The notes: a model not told the origin generated them from the letters alone. Counted from the first letter of the stretch, positions 14,174-22,514 are shown. The stretch is DNA of 26,829 nt from an uncultured Eubacteriales bacterium (GCA_900545085.1 UQXU01000015.1:1-26829), one strand, 5' to 3'. Numbers and translations: made by a program.

Positions 14174-14854
14174 TTATTCCAGCTCCAGCGTACCGCCCTG
14201 CCAATTCATGCGATAGCTAAGTACGTACAGACTGTCGTTTAGATGGACGTTTTCTACAGAGACGCCGCGCCTCACCTGAACGTCTATAGGAGCAAAATTC
14301 CATATGCCGCGCACACCTACCGATACCAGCTGATCCGCCACGCTCTGAGCTACGTTCTTCGGCGTGCAGATTATGCCCAAATCAATGCGATTGTTGCCTG
14401 CGAAGCTTTCCAGCTCATCTACGTGATATGTCCAGACGCCTCGTATCATGCGGCCGACTACAGTTGGGTTGATGTCAAAAACGCCTAGTATGTTAAAACC
14501 CTGATCCCGGAAGTTCGGATAGCCTATAAGAGCTTGGCCAATATTTCCAGCGCCCATTATGACAGTATTGTAATGGTGATCCAGCCCGAGTATGTGCGCG
14601 ATTTCGTCGCGAAGCTTTTCCACGCTGTAGCCATATCCCTGCTGACCAAAACCGCCGAAACAATTGAGATCGCGTCGGATCTGCGAAGCGTTGAAGCCTA
14701 AGTCGCGGCTCATTTTATTGGAAGAAACTCTGACTTCGCCGATTCTCATGAGCTCGGTCAAGTATCTGTAATATTTAGGAAGCCGTCTGACTACCGCTTC
14801 GGGAATGTGGTCGGTATACTCTAGGCTTTCGTTATCAAACAGTTCTTTATCCAT
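14174..14854 (-). CDS. rex: redox-sensing transcriptional repressor Rex
   Basis: This encodes 226 residues with GGGAGG before the ATG. The N-terminal winged helix (~18-80) shows IPEAVVRRLPKYYRYL, VSSNKMSRDLGFNASQIRRDLNCFGGFGQQGYGY. The NAD(H)-binding Rossmann domain has VIMGAGNIGQAL at about 98-109. The C-terminal swap helix ends the protein. Rex senses the NADH/NAD+ ratio and, when NADH is low, represses fermentation and respiration genes. It lies 106 bp downstream of the aconitase gene on the same strand with no clear intervening promoter or strong terminator, so read-through is possible. Confidence 0.97.
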   Translation of the reverse strand: MDKELFDNESLEYTDHIPEAVVRRLPKYYRYLTELMRIGEVRVSSNKMSRDLGFNASQIRRDLNCFGGFGQQGYGYSVEKLRDEIAHILGLDHHYNTVIMGAGNIGQALIGYPNFRDQGFNILGVFDINPTVVGRMIRGVWTYHVDELESFAGNNRIDLGIICTPKNVAQSVADQLVSVGVRGIWNFAPIDVQVRRGVSVENVHLNDSLYVLSYRMNWQGGTLELE

Positions 14855-14960
14855 TCGTATCCTCCCGGCTGCGGGCCGGCTGTTTCAGCGCCCGCTATGT
14901 TTCAAGATTGGGGAAGCAGCAAAATTCTTCCCCGGAGTGGTGTTTAAAATAAATCTAAAA

Positions 14961-16895
14961 TCAGTTGCTTTTTGCGGTGAAGTTGAGCAGACCGCCCTCC
15001 AGCAGCATCTGGCGCTGTCTGTCCGAGACCTCGAGACGAACGTGTATTTTCTCGCCCGCGGTTTTATCCAGTACGTCAAACTCAGGCATCAGCACCTTCT
15101 CGCGTGCATTTTCGATTACAAGCTCATCTCCCTGTGCAATCTTTTCGTAGTCGGATTCGTCCGCAAGCACAAGCGGTATTATACCGGAGTTTATTAGGTT
15201 CGCCATGTGAATCCTGGCGAATGACTTTGCGATGACGGCGCGAATGCCGAGCTGGAGAGGCGCGAGAGCAGCGTGTTCACGCGAGGAACCCTGGCCGTAG
15301 TTCTGACCGGCGAGAAGTATTCCGCCGCCCGCTGCCTTAGCTCTCTCGGGGAATGTTTCGTCCACGGGAGTCAGGCAGTATGTAGCCAGATAAGGTACGT
15401 TGGAACGATAGGGGAGCAGCTTGGCGTTGGAGGGCATTATATGATCCGTAGTGATGTTGTCCTCCATTTTGAGTAAAACTTCTCCGCTTACTGTGTCTGT
15501 CAGAGCCTTGCCAAGAGGGAAGGGCTTGATGTTGGGTCCGCGTACAATTTCGACGCCCTCAGAGGTGGGGGCGGGAGGTACGATCATGTTGTCGTTTATT
15601 ACGAACTCATCAGGCATGGATATATCAAGCACAGAGAGATCTTCGCCCAGAAGCTCTGTAGGATCTGCAAGATAACCGAGCACGGCGCTGGACGCCGCGA
15701 CCTCGGGACTGACCAGATATACGTCTGCGCTCTTGGTTCCGCTTCGTCCGAAGAAGTTGCGGTTAGAGGTGCGGAGAGAGACTGCGTTTGTCGCAGGGGA
15801 CTGTCCCATGCCGATGCAGTATCCGCAGGCGCATTCCATAATTCTTGCGCCGGAGCTTATAATATCGGAGAGCGCGCCGTTCTTCGCGAGCATATCCAGA
15901 ACCTGACGGGAACCGGGCGCGATTATCAGACTGACGTTCTCGCTGACTGTGCGTCCTTTTAATATGGCGGCTGTTTTCATCATATCAGTGTAAGACGAAT
16001 TGGTGCAGCTGCCTATGCAAACTTGATCTACCTTAATCTTTCCTATTTCCGGGAGCGTTTTTACGGCGTCGGGGCTGCTGGGACATGCTGCCATAGGCTC
16101 GAGTGCGCTCAGATCTATCGTCAGAGTCTCGTCGTATACGCAATCGTCGTCTGCTTTCAGTTCGGAGTACGCCTCCTCTCTGCCCTGAGCCTTGAGAAAA
16201 GCGCGTGTGGTTTCGTCGCTGGGGAATATAGAAGTAGTAGCGCCCAGCTCAGCGCCCATGTTAGTGATTGTAGCGCGCTCAGGTACGGATAGCGTTTTGA
16301 CGCCTTCGCCATAATATTCCATGACCTTGCCTACGCCGCCTTTTACCGTAAGCCTGCGCAGGACTTCCAGTATTACGTCCTTTGCGGATACGCCGGGGCG
16401 GAGCTGACCTTTTAGCTCTACGCCGACAACCTTGGGCATGCTGAGATAGTATGCGCCGCCTGCCATAGCAACCGCCACGTCGAGCCCGCCTGCGCCTATC
16501 GCGATCATGCCTATGCCGCCGCCTGTGGGAGTGTGGCTGTCAGAGCCGAGGAGCGTTGCTCCCGGCACGCCGAAGCGCTCGAGGTTGACCTGGTGGCATA
16601 TGCCGTTGCCGGGACGGGAAAAATATATACCGTGTTTTTTCGCTATGGATGCGATGAAGTTGTGATCGTCAGCGTTTTCGCATCCCGATTGCAGAGTGTT
16701 ATGATCTATGTAAGCCAAAGACTTTTTGGTTTTTACGCGATCTACGCCCATAGCTTCGAATTGAAGGTATGCCATGGTGCCGGTGGAATCCTGTGTGAGA
16801 GTATAATCTATTTTAATAGAAATCTCATCGCCGGGGGTCATAGAGCCTGAGCAGAGGTGAGATTCAAGTATCTTGTAAGTGAGAGTCTTTCCCAA
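14961..16895 (-). CDS. acn: aconitate hydratase
   Basis: This encodes 644 residues, the size of the shorter monomeric aconitases of Clostridia (TIGR01342 type). It starts with TTG, 9 bp after GAGGT. [4Fe-4S] ligands are C297 (IGSCTNSS) and C357/C360 (CGYC, where the usual middle residue Pro is Tyr). Substrate motifs DHNT and GSDSHTPTGGG are at 64-67 and 118-127. The swivel domain has QGSSREHAALAP near 535-545. It converts citrate to isocitrate in the oxidative branch that makes 2-oxoglutarate for glutamate. A palindrome overlaps its predicted promoter, and rex lies next on the same strand, so redox control is plausible but unproven. Confidence 0.96.
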   Translation of the reverse strand: MGKTLTYKILESHLCSGSMTPGDEISIKIDYTLTQDSTGTMAYLQFEAMGVDRVKTKKSLAYIDHNTLQSGCENADDHNFIASIAKKHGIYFSRPGNGICHQVNLERFGVPGATLLGSDSHTPTGGGIGMIAIGAGGLDVAVAMAGGAYYLSMPKVVGVELKGQLRPGVSAKDVILEVLRRLTVKGGVGKVMEYYGEGVKTLSVPERATITNMGAELGATTSIFPSDETTRAFLKAQGREEAYSELKADDDCVYDETLTIDLSALEPMAACPSSPDAVKTLPEIGKIKVDQVCIGSCTNSSYTDMMKTAAILKGRTVSENVSLIIAPGSRQVLDMLAKNGALSDIISSGARIMECACGYCIGMGQSPATNAVSLRTSNRNFFGRSGTKSADVYLVSPEVAASSAVLGYLADPTELLGEDLSVLDISMPDEFVINDNMIVPPAPTSEGVEIVRGPNIKPFPLGKALTDTVSGEVLLKMEDNITTDHIMPSNAKLLPYRSNVPYLATYCLTPVDETFPERAKAAGGGILLAGQNYGQGSSREHAALAPLQLGIRAVIAKSFARIHMANLINSGIIPLVLADESDYEKIAQGDELVIENAREKVLMPEFDVLDKTAGEKIHVRLEVSDRQRQMLLEGGLLNFTAKSN

Positions 16896-16947
16896 AGTAT
16901 TTTACCTCGCTAATAAAGATTGTGCAGAGCACGCGACAATGATTTAT

Positions 16948-16969
16948 CTTATAGCACAAATCTTTGTGC
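16948..16969 (-). promoter_or_regulatory. extended -10 and palindromic operator of the aconitase gene
   Basis: On the minus strand GCACAAAGATTTGTGC (16954-16969, 7-bp arms) runs directly into an extended -10, TGCTATAAG (TATAAG at 16948-16953). Bound protein there would block RNA polymerase. More TTGTGC half sites lie at 16920 and 16964. The -35 is weak. The rest of the 279-bp gap to the next gene is AT-rich without other clear signals. Confidence 0.45.
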
Positions 16970-17174
16970 AATAAATCACGTATATATTAATTCTACTTTT
17001 TTTTATAGAAAAAAGCAAGTAGTTTGTTAATTTTTTCTCGTATTTTTTATTGATTGACTATTGTTTTCGTAATTTATAAAAAAAGAGGCGCTCTGCCTAT
17101 CATTATAGCGCGTAAATATGATAAAATACTAATGCAGACGGCTTGAAAGCCGATCTATGGGAAAAGGAGTAATT

Positions 17175-17438
17175 ATGCGCTTATTTGCAGCACTGCACAA
17201 GAAAAATAAAGTTATCGCGCGGGCATCGGCAGAAAGTGACATAGAGGACGTCTCTCTTGCGCTTTCGGATTGTATGGAGAAGGTTTATCGAGAGTTAGAT
17301 CTTTCGGAGCCTGTTTGGGTTACGAAACATGCAAAAGAGCTTTCGAGGTTTAACGCCACGAAATTTCTGCCGGAGGATTTTCTTGAGCCGGTGAATTTTG
17401 ACTATCTTCATATAGAGTTCACTGTGACGGAAGATTAA
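17175..17438 (+). CDS. conserved hypothetical small protein
   Basis: This encodes 87 residues from the ATG at 17175, which follows AAAAGGAG. A strand-like start (MRLFAALHKKNKVIARA) leads to an acidic helix (DVSLALSDCMEKVYRELD), then PVWVTKHAKELSRFNATKFLPEDFLEPVNFDYLHIEFTV. I recall similar small proteins in Clostridia but no named function. The ending reads like a beta strand pairing with the first. It has no membrane segment or catalytic motif. A 105-bp AT-rich gap separates it from aroE. Confidence 0.75.
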   Translation: MRLFAALHKKNKVIARASAESDIEDVSLALSDCMEKVYRELDLSEPVWVTKHAKELSRFNATKFLPEDFLEPVNFDYLHIEFTVTED

Positions 17439-17543
17439 TGCGCGGCTGAGAATATTTAATTTAAATTATTTAATTTTAATTAAGATGAATTTTTATAAAT
17501 CAATTTTAGTTTATTAGGCATAAACAAAAAGGAAGGCTATGAT

Positions 17544-18365
17544 ATGAAATACTATGTAATAGGTAATCCTATCAATCACTCCCTCTCACCCATACTTCAG
17601 AACGTGCTGATGAAGAATCATGGTATAGACGCGAGCTATACGAGGAGGCTGGTAAAAACTGAAGAACTCGGAGCTTTTTTTGAAGAGCTGCGGCGCGAGG
17701 GCGGCGGCTGCAACATAACGCTGCCTCATAAAAGCGAAGCGGTGAAGTATATGGACGAATGCGAAGAGGACGCGGTTAAGGCGAACAGCGTGAATACGGT
17801 CGTGGCGCGTGAAGGCAGGCTATACGGCGCGTCTACGGACGCTCCGGGTTTTGTACTCTCGGCGGAGAGCAACGGAATTAAATTTAAAGACAAGCGAGTG
17901 ACGATATATGGATCGGGCGGGGTTTCCGCTCCGATAGCTATGATGCTTGCGAGAGAAGGAGCTCATGTCAGCATTGCAGGAAGAACAGCGGAGAGAGTGG
18001 CTCGTGCATGCGAGCTTTCCGGCGCGGAATACGCGGGGAGCAATCTATCTGCGGCGGTGCGAGGGTGCGATGTTTTTATCAATACAACGTCTCTGGGCAT
18101 GGCGGGCACGGGCACTCAGTTTGCAAATTTTAGATTTCTTCGCTCTTTGGAACAGGGGGCTGTCGTCATAGACTTGATATACACGCCCAGACCGACAGAA
18201 CTGCTCAAACGGGCGGCGGAGATGGGTTTCAGGACTATGGACGGTTTGGCTATGCTGTTCTGGCAGGGCGCTCTTTCGTTTGAAAAGTGGTTTGGGATTA
18301 AAGCTGTTCAAGAGGATTGCGACGAGGCTATGTCGGCTATGCTGGAGCAGCTGGCGAAGAGATAA
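17544..18365 (+). CDS. aroE: shikimate dehydrogenase (NADP+)
   Basis: This encodes 273 residues, usual length. SLSP at 13-16 binds shikimate. K63 (ITLPHK) and D99 (STDAPGF) are the catalytic pair, with N84 in NSVNT. The nucleotide loop GSGGVS at 123-128 has Ser where Ala is commonest. AGRT near 146-149 contacts the NADP phosphate, and INTTSLGM is the family signature. DGLAMLFWQGALSFEKWFG closes the active site. It reduces 3-dehydroshikimate to shikimate. aroQ follows after 17 bp, so both steps are co-transcribed. Confidence 0.96.
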   Translation: MKYYVIGNPINHSLSPILQNVLMKNHGIDASYTRRLVKTEELGAFFEELRREGGGCNITLPHKSEAVKYMDECEEDAVKANSVNTVVAREGRLYGASTDAPGFVLSAESNGIKFKDKRVTIYGSGGVSAPIAMMLAREGAHVSIAGRTAERVARACELSGAEYAGSNLSAAVRGCDVFINTTSLGMAGTGTQFANFRFLRSLEQGAVVIDLIYTPRPTELLKRAAEMGFRTMDGLAMLFWQGALSFEKWFGIKAVQEDCDEAMSAMLEQLAKR

Positions 18366-18382
18366 GACAACAGGAAAACACC

Positions 18383-18829
18383 ATGAAAAAGATACTTGTT
18401 TTAAACGGTCCGAATCTCAATATGACAGGGCAGAGAGAAAAAAAGGTTTATGGGACGAGGACGCTGGAAGATATAAATGCAGACCTAAAGCTGTACGCCG
18501 AAAGCTTAGATATAGATGTTGATTTTTATCAGAGTAATAGCGAAGGTGCGATAATAGATGCGCTGCACGCTGCGCACACTGACTACGATGGCGTTGTTAT
18601 AAACGCGGGAGCATATTCGCATTACAGCATAGCTATAGCTGATGCTATAGCGTCGATAGACGTACCGGTAGTAGAGGTGCATTTGAGCAATATAGCAGCG
18701 CGGGAAGAATTTCGGCATAAGTCGGTCATATCGAGATCGTGCGCGGGCTGCATATTCGGATTCGGAGAGGATAGTTATCGTTTGGGGATATATGCGTTAA
18801 AGTTGGCATTTGACAAAAATCAAAATTAA
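18383..18829 (+). CDS. aroQ: type II 3-dehydroquinate dehydratase
   Basis: This encodes 148 residues from the ATG at 18383 (AGGAAA upstream), normal for the dodecameric type II enzyme. LVLNGPNLNMTGQRE is the N-terminal signature. Y23 (KVYG) is the catalytic base, with INAGAYSHYSIAI (N75, H80) and EVHLSN (H100) lining the active site, and R111 in EEFRHKS. It dehydrates 3-dehydroquinate to 3-dehydroshikimate, the substrate of the AroE encoded just upstream. Confidence 0.96.
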   Translation: MKKILVLNGPNLNMTGQREKKVYGTRTLEDINADLKLYAESLDIDVDFYQSNSEGAIIDALHAAHTDYDGVVINAGAYSHYSIAIADAIASIDVPVVEVHLSNIAAREEFRHKSVISRSCAGCIFGFGEDSYRLGIYALKLAFDKNQN

Positions 18830-18852
18830 ATTACGTGATTTTTTTACAAGTG

Positions 18853-18881
18853 TTGATAATTATTCTGTTTTTTAGTAAAAT
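18853..18881 (+). promoter_or_regulatory. orphan promoter upstream of candidate small RNA
   Basis: TTGATA (18853-18858), 17 bp, TAAAAT (18876-18881). No open reading frame follows; a structured region does. Confidence 0.55.
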
Positions 18882-18887
18882 AGGTAA

Positions 18888-18965
18888 TGCGTTGAATGTT
18901 CTCATAGGGAACACCGGAGCAGAAGTGCGCAGCTCTTTTGGCCAAAGCTCTTCTGCTCTTTGTAT
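18888..18965 (+). ncRNA. candidate small structured RNA between aroQ and the tRNA genes
   Basis: Downstream of a good promoter lie GTTCTC-ATA-GGGAAC (18898-18912) and a long hairpin with GAGCAGAAG (18917-18925) pairing with CTTCTGCTC (18950-18958), followed by a weak T-rich tail. The rest of this 283-bp gap to the tRNAs is AT-rich and has no gene. It does not match the 6S or SRP RNA cores I know. It might instead be just a terminator for aroQ. Confidence 0.35.
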
Positions 18966-19046
18966 ATAAAAATATGTAATCTTCTTCTTTGAATTGAGGT
19001 TTTTTATTAAGATTTCCGGCGGGCATAAAATAAATAAAAAAATGAA

Positions 19047-19075
19047 TTGACAAGGAAGTGCGTCTTTGATATAAT
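19047..19075 (+). promoter_or_regulatory. consensus promoter of the tRNA-Ser pair
   Basis: TTGACA (19047-19052), 17 bp, TATAAT (19070-19075): perfect consensus, as expected for stable RNA genes. Confidence 0.85.
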
Positions 19076-19112
19076 ACTAACGTCGCGCGGAAACGTGACC
19101 CATAGGGCAGAT

Positions 19113-19201
19113 GGAGAGGTGTCCGAGTGGTTTAAGGAGCTGGTCTTGAAAACCAGTGATACCGAAAGGTACCGTGGGTTCGAATCCCACCTTCTCCGCC
19201 A
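19113..19201 (+). tRNA. tRNA-Ser (anticodon UGA)
   Basis: The acceptor arm GGAGAGG pairs with CTTCTCC, G73 is followed by an encoded CCA, and the anticodon stem-loop is CTGGT-CTTGAAA-ACCAG with UGA. A long variable arm (TACCGAAAGGTA) and GGGTTCGAATCCC T-arm mark it as a class II serine tRNA. It decodes UCA and other UCN. Confidence 0.97.
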
Positions 19202-19227
19202 AAATTTTATAATTTGTTTATTCAGCT

Positions 19228-19321
19228 GGAGAAATACCCAAGTTTGGCTGAAGGGGCTCCCCTGCTAAGGGAGTAGATCCTCTGAAGGGATGCGAGGGTT
19301 CGAATCCCTCTTTCTCCGCCA
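19228..19321 (+). tRNA. tRNA-Ser (anticodon GCU)
   Basis: The acceptor arm GGAGAAA pairs with TTTCTCC with G73 and encoded CCA. The anticodon loop in CTCCC-CTGCTAA-GGGAG reads GCU. The long variable arm and GGGTTCGAATCCC T-arm fit class II serine tRNA. It decodes AGC/AGU and lies 26 bp after tRNA-Ser(UGA), in one transcript. Confidence 0.97.
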
Positions 19322-19322
19322 A

Positions 19323-19347
19323 GATGACCCATTTTTGGGTCATTTTT
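19323..19347 (+). terminator. terminator of the tRNA operon
   Basis: ATGACCCA, short T loop, TGGGTCAT followed by TTTTTT, immediately after the second tRNA. Confidence 0.85.
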
Positions 19348-19364
19348 TATTTTATCTTAAATGC

Positions 19365-19409
19365 AAAAAGGCCGGATGTCTGCGATTCAAGCAGATACCG
19401 TGCCTTTTT
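19365..19409 (-). terminator. terminator of cysK
   Basis: On the minus strand AAAAAGGC...GG-CTGC pairs with GCAG...CC-GCCTTTTT, ending in a T run 16 bp after the cysK stop. Confidence 0.7.
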
Positions 19410-19425
19410 ATATTATTTGCGTGTG

Positions 19426-20340
19426 TTATTCTGCGAACATAGGTGTCGAGAGATATCTGTCGCCTGTGTCCGGAAGGAGAACGACTATAACTTTGCCTTT
19501 GTTTTCAGGTCTGGCTGCGAGCTCTCTGGCGGCCCAAATTGCAGCGCCGGAAGATATTCCTACGAGAAGCCCTGCTTCGCGAGCGATGCTGCGGCCGGTG
19601 TCGAAAGCGTCCTCGTTTTTCACGGTAATAATTTCATCGTAAATTTCGGTATTTAGAGTATCCGGAATAAACCCTGCGCCGATGCCCTGGATTTTGTGCG
19701 GACCTGGCTTGCCCTCGGAGAGAACGGGCGATGTGGCAGGTTCGACAGCGACAATTTTTACATCCGGGTTCTTAGATTTGAGGTATTCGCCTACTCCTGT
19801 GAGAGTGCCGCCTGTGCCTACGCCTGCGACGAAAATATCTACTTTGCCGTCAGTGTCAGCGTAGATTTCAGGTCCGGTGGTTTCTCTGTGTATTCTCGGG
19901 TTGGCAGGGTTTGTGAACTGACCCGGAATAAAGCTGTTGGGAGTAGATTCCGCCAGCTCCTGCGCTTTGGCGATGGCGCCTTTCATGCCTTTTGAACCAT
20001 CAGTGAGGACGAGCTCCGCTCCGTAGGCCTTGAGAAGATTGCGTCGTTCTATGCTCATTGTATCCGGCATTGTAAGGATAATGCGGTATCCTCTCGCTGC
20101 TGCCGCGGCGGCCAGACCTATGCCTGTGTTGCCGCTGGTGGGTTCGATGATAACCGAGTCTTTTTTTAAAAGTCCTCTTTCTTCCGCGTCGTCTATCATT
20201 GCTTTTGCAATGCGGTCTTTAACGCTGCCCGCCGGGTTGAGATACTCCAGCTTAGCTAATATCGCAGCAGGTCTGTCTCCTGTGATGTCCAGAAGGGGAG
20301 TGTTGCCTATCAGCTCAGTAATGGTTTTATACGTTTTCAT
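19426..20340 (-). CDS. cysK: cysteine synthase A (O-acetylserine sulfhydrylase)
   Basis: This encodes 304 residues. The PLP lysine is K41 in [11 protein letters not shown]. The substrate loop PTSGNTG is at 67-73, the phosphate-binding [10 protein letters not shown] near 172-181, and SSGAAI near the C-terminus contacts the pyridine ring. It makes cysteine from O-acetylserine and sulfide. AAGGAG precedes the ATG. It is divergent from patB, which consumes cystathionine or cysteine-type substrates, and has a consensus promoter overlaid by tandem repeats, suggesting repression by cysteine supply. Confidence 0.96.
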   Translation of the reverse strand: MKTYKTITELIGNTPLLDITGDRPAAILAKLEYLNPAGSVKDRIAKAMIDDAEERGLLKKDSVIIEPTSGNTGIGLAAAAAARGYRIILTMPDTMSIERRNLLKAYGAELVLTDGSKGMKGAIAKAQELAESTPNSFIPGQFTNPANPRIHRETTGPEIYADTDGKVDIFVAGVGTGGTLTGVGEYLKSKNPDVKIVAVEPATSPVLSEGKPGPHKIQGIGAGFIPDTLNTEIYDEIITVKNEDAFDTGRSIAREAGLLVGISSGAAIWAARELAARPENKGKVIVVLLPDTGDRYLSTPMFAE

Positions 20341-20402
20341 GCCTCATACTCCTTATAAGTTTGATTTTTACAGTCAGATATTATTTCAAAGGAAATACTA
20401 TA

Positions 20403-20452
20403 AATCCTAGTGAATTAATATGTTTTTATTATAATCCTAGTAAATTAGTATG
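20403..20452 (-). promoter_or_regulatory. two tandem 20-bp operator-like repeats on the cysK promoter
   Basis: AATCCTAGTGAATTAATATG at 20403-20422 and AATCCTAGTAAATTAGTATG at 20433-20452 match at 18 of 20 positions and are spaced exactly 30 bp apart (about three helical turns). One lies between -35 and -10, the other at the predicted start of transcription. CymR, an Rrf2-family repressor of cysK in Bacillus and Staphylococcus, is a candidate binder. Confidence 0.6.
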
Positions 20453-20456
20453 TCAA
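20428..20456 (-). promoter_or_regulatory. consensus promoter of cysK
   Basis: On the minus strand TTGACA (20451-20456), 17 bp, TATAAT (20428-20433). The predicted leader is about 80 nt. Confidence 0.85.
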
Positions 20457-20488
20457 GTCTGTTTTCAAAAAAACAGGAAAGTTTTTGG

Positions 20489-20517
20489 TTGACAATAGCT
20501 AAATACTGCTGTAAAAT
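20489..20517 (+). promoter_or_regulatory. promoter of the patB-HD operon
   Basis: TTGACA (20489-20494), 17 bp, TAAAAT (20512-20517). A hairpin CTGCATA-GGAAA-TATGCAG (20532-20550) lies in the ~150-nt leader, and a second possible extended -10 (TGCTATAAT, 20613-20621) lies closer to the gene. Confidence 0.75.
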
Positions 20518-20673
20518 TGAATTCATATTAACTGCATAGGAAATATGCAGTGGGTGTTAGAGATGCGTCCGTTTGAACTCTATAGAAAATGCCGTCCGTT
20601 TTTGCGCCGGTGTGCTATAATATGCTACAGAAAGAAAAGCATTAATAAAAAAATTTGAAAAGGGCGTAATAAT

Positions 20674-21852
20674 ATGAAAGAATATAAAATTAATTCGGAT
20701 TTTTTTGACGTTATCCATGAAAGACGCGGCACAGGCGCGATAAAATACAAAACGGACGACAGAGAGCTTATTCCTATGTGGGTAGCGGATATGGATTTTA
20801 AAGCTCCTCCGGCGGTTGAGGAGGCGTTGATTCAGACGGCGCAGCACGGCATATTCGGATACACGGGTACATCAGACGGATACGCAGAAGCAGTATGCGG
20901 ATGGTATGCAGCAAGGATGGATTGGGCTGTATCCAAAAAAGAAATGGTGAAGACGCCCGGAGTCATATTCGGCATAGGCGCGGCTATACGTGCTTTGACT
21001 CAGCCGGGAGATGCGGTTATGATCTGTCAGCCGGTATATCATCTTTTTGTCAGCATAATTAATTCGAATGACAGAAAGCTTGCGGTATCAGAGCTGAAGC
21101 AGCGGAACGGCAGGTATGAAATGGATTTTGAGGATATAGAGCGAAAGATTAGGGAAGAGAATGTAAAGCTGTTTCTCTTGTGCTCGCCTCATAATCCGGT
21201 GGCTCGCGTATGGACAGAAGGAGAGCTGAGGGAGCTTGCGCGAATATGCTTAAAATACGGTGTGTATGTGATTTCTGATGAGATACACTCGGATTTTGTA
21301 TATCCGGGGCATAAGCACGTACCGTTCTCCGCGCTGTCGGACGAGGTGCGCGACATATCTGTTATATGTACCGCGCCGTCTAAGACGTTTAACTTGGCGG
21401 GGCTGCAAGCCTCTCATCTATTTATAAGCAACCCCGACGTCAGAAAAAAAGTCCGGAAAGAATGCAGCAGGACAGGCTACGGAGATCTGAATACAATGGC
21501 TATAGCTGCGACGGAGGCGGCGTACCGCTTCGGAGAGTCATGGCTGGAAGAGCTTTTGAAGTACCTGAAGGGCAACGCCGACTATCTGGCTGAAAGGCTG
21601 GAGAGTATAGAAGAGATAAGCATGGCAGAGCCGGAGGGAACGTATCTTATGTGGCTGGATTGCCGCGGACTGGGACTTGGAGATGCAGAGCTGGAGGAGT
21701 TTTTTAAAAGAGAAGCGCACGTATGGATGAACGGAGGGTATACCTTTGGAGTCGGGGGCTCAGGCTTTATGCGCATGAACATAGCGTGCCCGCGCACAAC
21801 GCTTAAAAAAGCTCTGGATAACATTGAAAGTGCAATGAGAAAGAAGGTCTGA
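20674..21852 (+). CDS. patB: MalY/PatB-type PLP-dependent cystathionine beta-lyase
   Basis: This encodes 392 residues, normal for MalY/PatB fold-type I enzymes. The N-terminal PMWVADMDFKAPPAV block and the GYTG motif are family hallmarks. PHNPVAR (172-178) carries Ala where most members have Gly. SDEIHSD (201-207) holds the PLP-nitrogen Asp, K237 (APSKTFNLAG) is the Schiff-base lysine, and RMNIACPR near 370 binds substrate carboxylate. It cleaves cystathionine to homocysteine, or releases sulfide from cysteine-like substrates. A cytosolic enzyme, co-transcribed with the HD protein 4 bp downstream and divergent from cysK. Confidence 0.93.
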   Translation: MKEYKINSDFFDVIHERRGTGAIKYKTDDRELIPMWVADMDFKAPPAVEEALIQTAQHGIFGYTGTSDGYAEAVCGWYAARMDWAVSKKEMVKTPGVIFGIGAAIRALTQPGDAVMICQPVYHLFVSIINSNDRKLAVSELKQRNGRYEMDFEDIERKIREENVKLFLLCSPHNPVARVWTEGELRELARICLKYGVYVISDEIHSDFVYPGHKHVPFSALSDEVRDISVICTAPSKTFNLAGLQASHLFISNPDVRKKVRKECSRTGYGDLNTMAIAATEAAYRFGESWLEELLKYLKGNADYLAERLESIEEISMAEPEGTYLMWLDCRGLGLGDAELEEFFKREAHVWMNGGYTFGVGGSGFMRMNIACPRTTLKKALDNIESAMRKKV

Positions 21853-21856
21853 GAAA

Positions 21857-22420
21857 ATGAGCAATGAAATAAACAGAGAGCAGGCGCTTGAGCTGCTGAA
21901 AGAATACAATAAAGAGCCTTTTCACATACAGCACGCGCTGACAGTTGAAGGCGTGATGAAATATTTTGCCGCAGAGCTTGGGTATGAGGATGAGGCTGAC
22001 TTCTGGGGAATTGTGGGATTGCTGCACGATTTAGACTTCGAGCTTTATCCGGAGGAGCACTGCATAAAAGAGCAGGAGATAATGCGGGAGCGCGGATTGA
22101 GCGAAAGGCTGATACATGCCGCTGCGAGCCATGGGTACAAGCTGACCGTGGACGTGCAGCCTGAGCACGAGATGGAAAAGGTGCTCTACGCTGTGGACGA
22201 GCTTACAGGCCTGATAGGAGCCGTGGCGATAATGCGCCCGTCCAAAAGCGTACAGGATCTTGAGGTCAAGTCTGTGAAGAAAAAATACAAGAACGCCAAA
22301 TTCGCGGCGGGCTGCTCGCGCGAGGTGATAGAACGCGGGGCGGAAATGCTGGGCTGGGAATTGGACGACCTAATCAGAAAAACTATTCTGGCTATGAGAA
22401 CTGTCGATGCAGTTCAATAG
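21857..22420 (+). CDS. HD-domain phosphohydrolase-like protein
   Basis: This encodes 187 residues. It has the HD metal site: H26 (HIQHALTVEG), H57-D58 (GLLHDLDFE) and a later Asp in AVDELTGL near 115. These bind divalent metal in HD hydrolases that act on nucleotides or other phosphates. The C-terminal helices are like other small HDIG proteins. Its start is 4 bp after the patB stop, so it is coupled to patB, but no link in substrate is obvious. The exact substrate cannot be told from sequence. Confidence 0.85.
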   Translation: MSNEINREQALELLKEYNKEPFHIQHALTVEGVMKYFAAELGYEDEADFWGIVGLLHDLDFELYPEEHCIKEQEIMRERGLSERLIHAAASHGYKLTVDVQPEHEMEKVLYAVDELTGLIGAVAIMRPSKSVQDLEVKSVKKKYKNAKFAAGCSREVIERGAEMLGWELDDLIRKTILAMRTVDAVQ

Positions 22421-22473
22421 CTATAGAGAAATAGAAAAAATAGAAGAATAAGTGCAGAACGAAGCGAATAAAA

Positions 22474-22513
22474 AACAGCTCTCCGAATATCGTGTTGTCG
22501 GAGAGTTGTTTTT
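22474..22513. terminator. bidirectional terminator between convergent patB-HD and rluA genes
   Basis: AACAGCTCTCCGA and TCGGAGAGTTGTT form the stem with T runs on both strands, serving both converging transcripts. Confidence 0.85.
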
Positions 22514-22514
22514 G

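Noticed and set aside
18844..19053. Minus-strand frame of 69 codons between aroQ and the tRNAs
   Set aside because: It lacks a ribosome-binding site, is composed of AT-rich intergenic sequence, and overlaps the candidate small RNA and tRNA promoter region.
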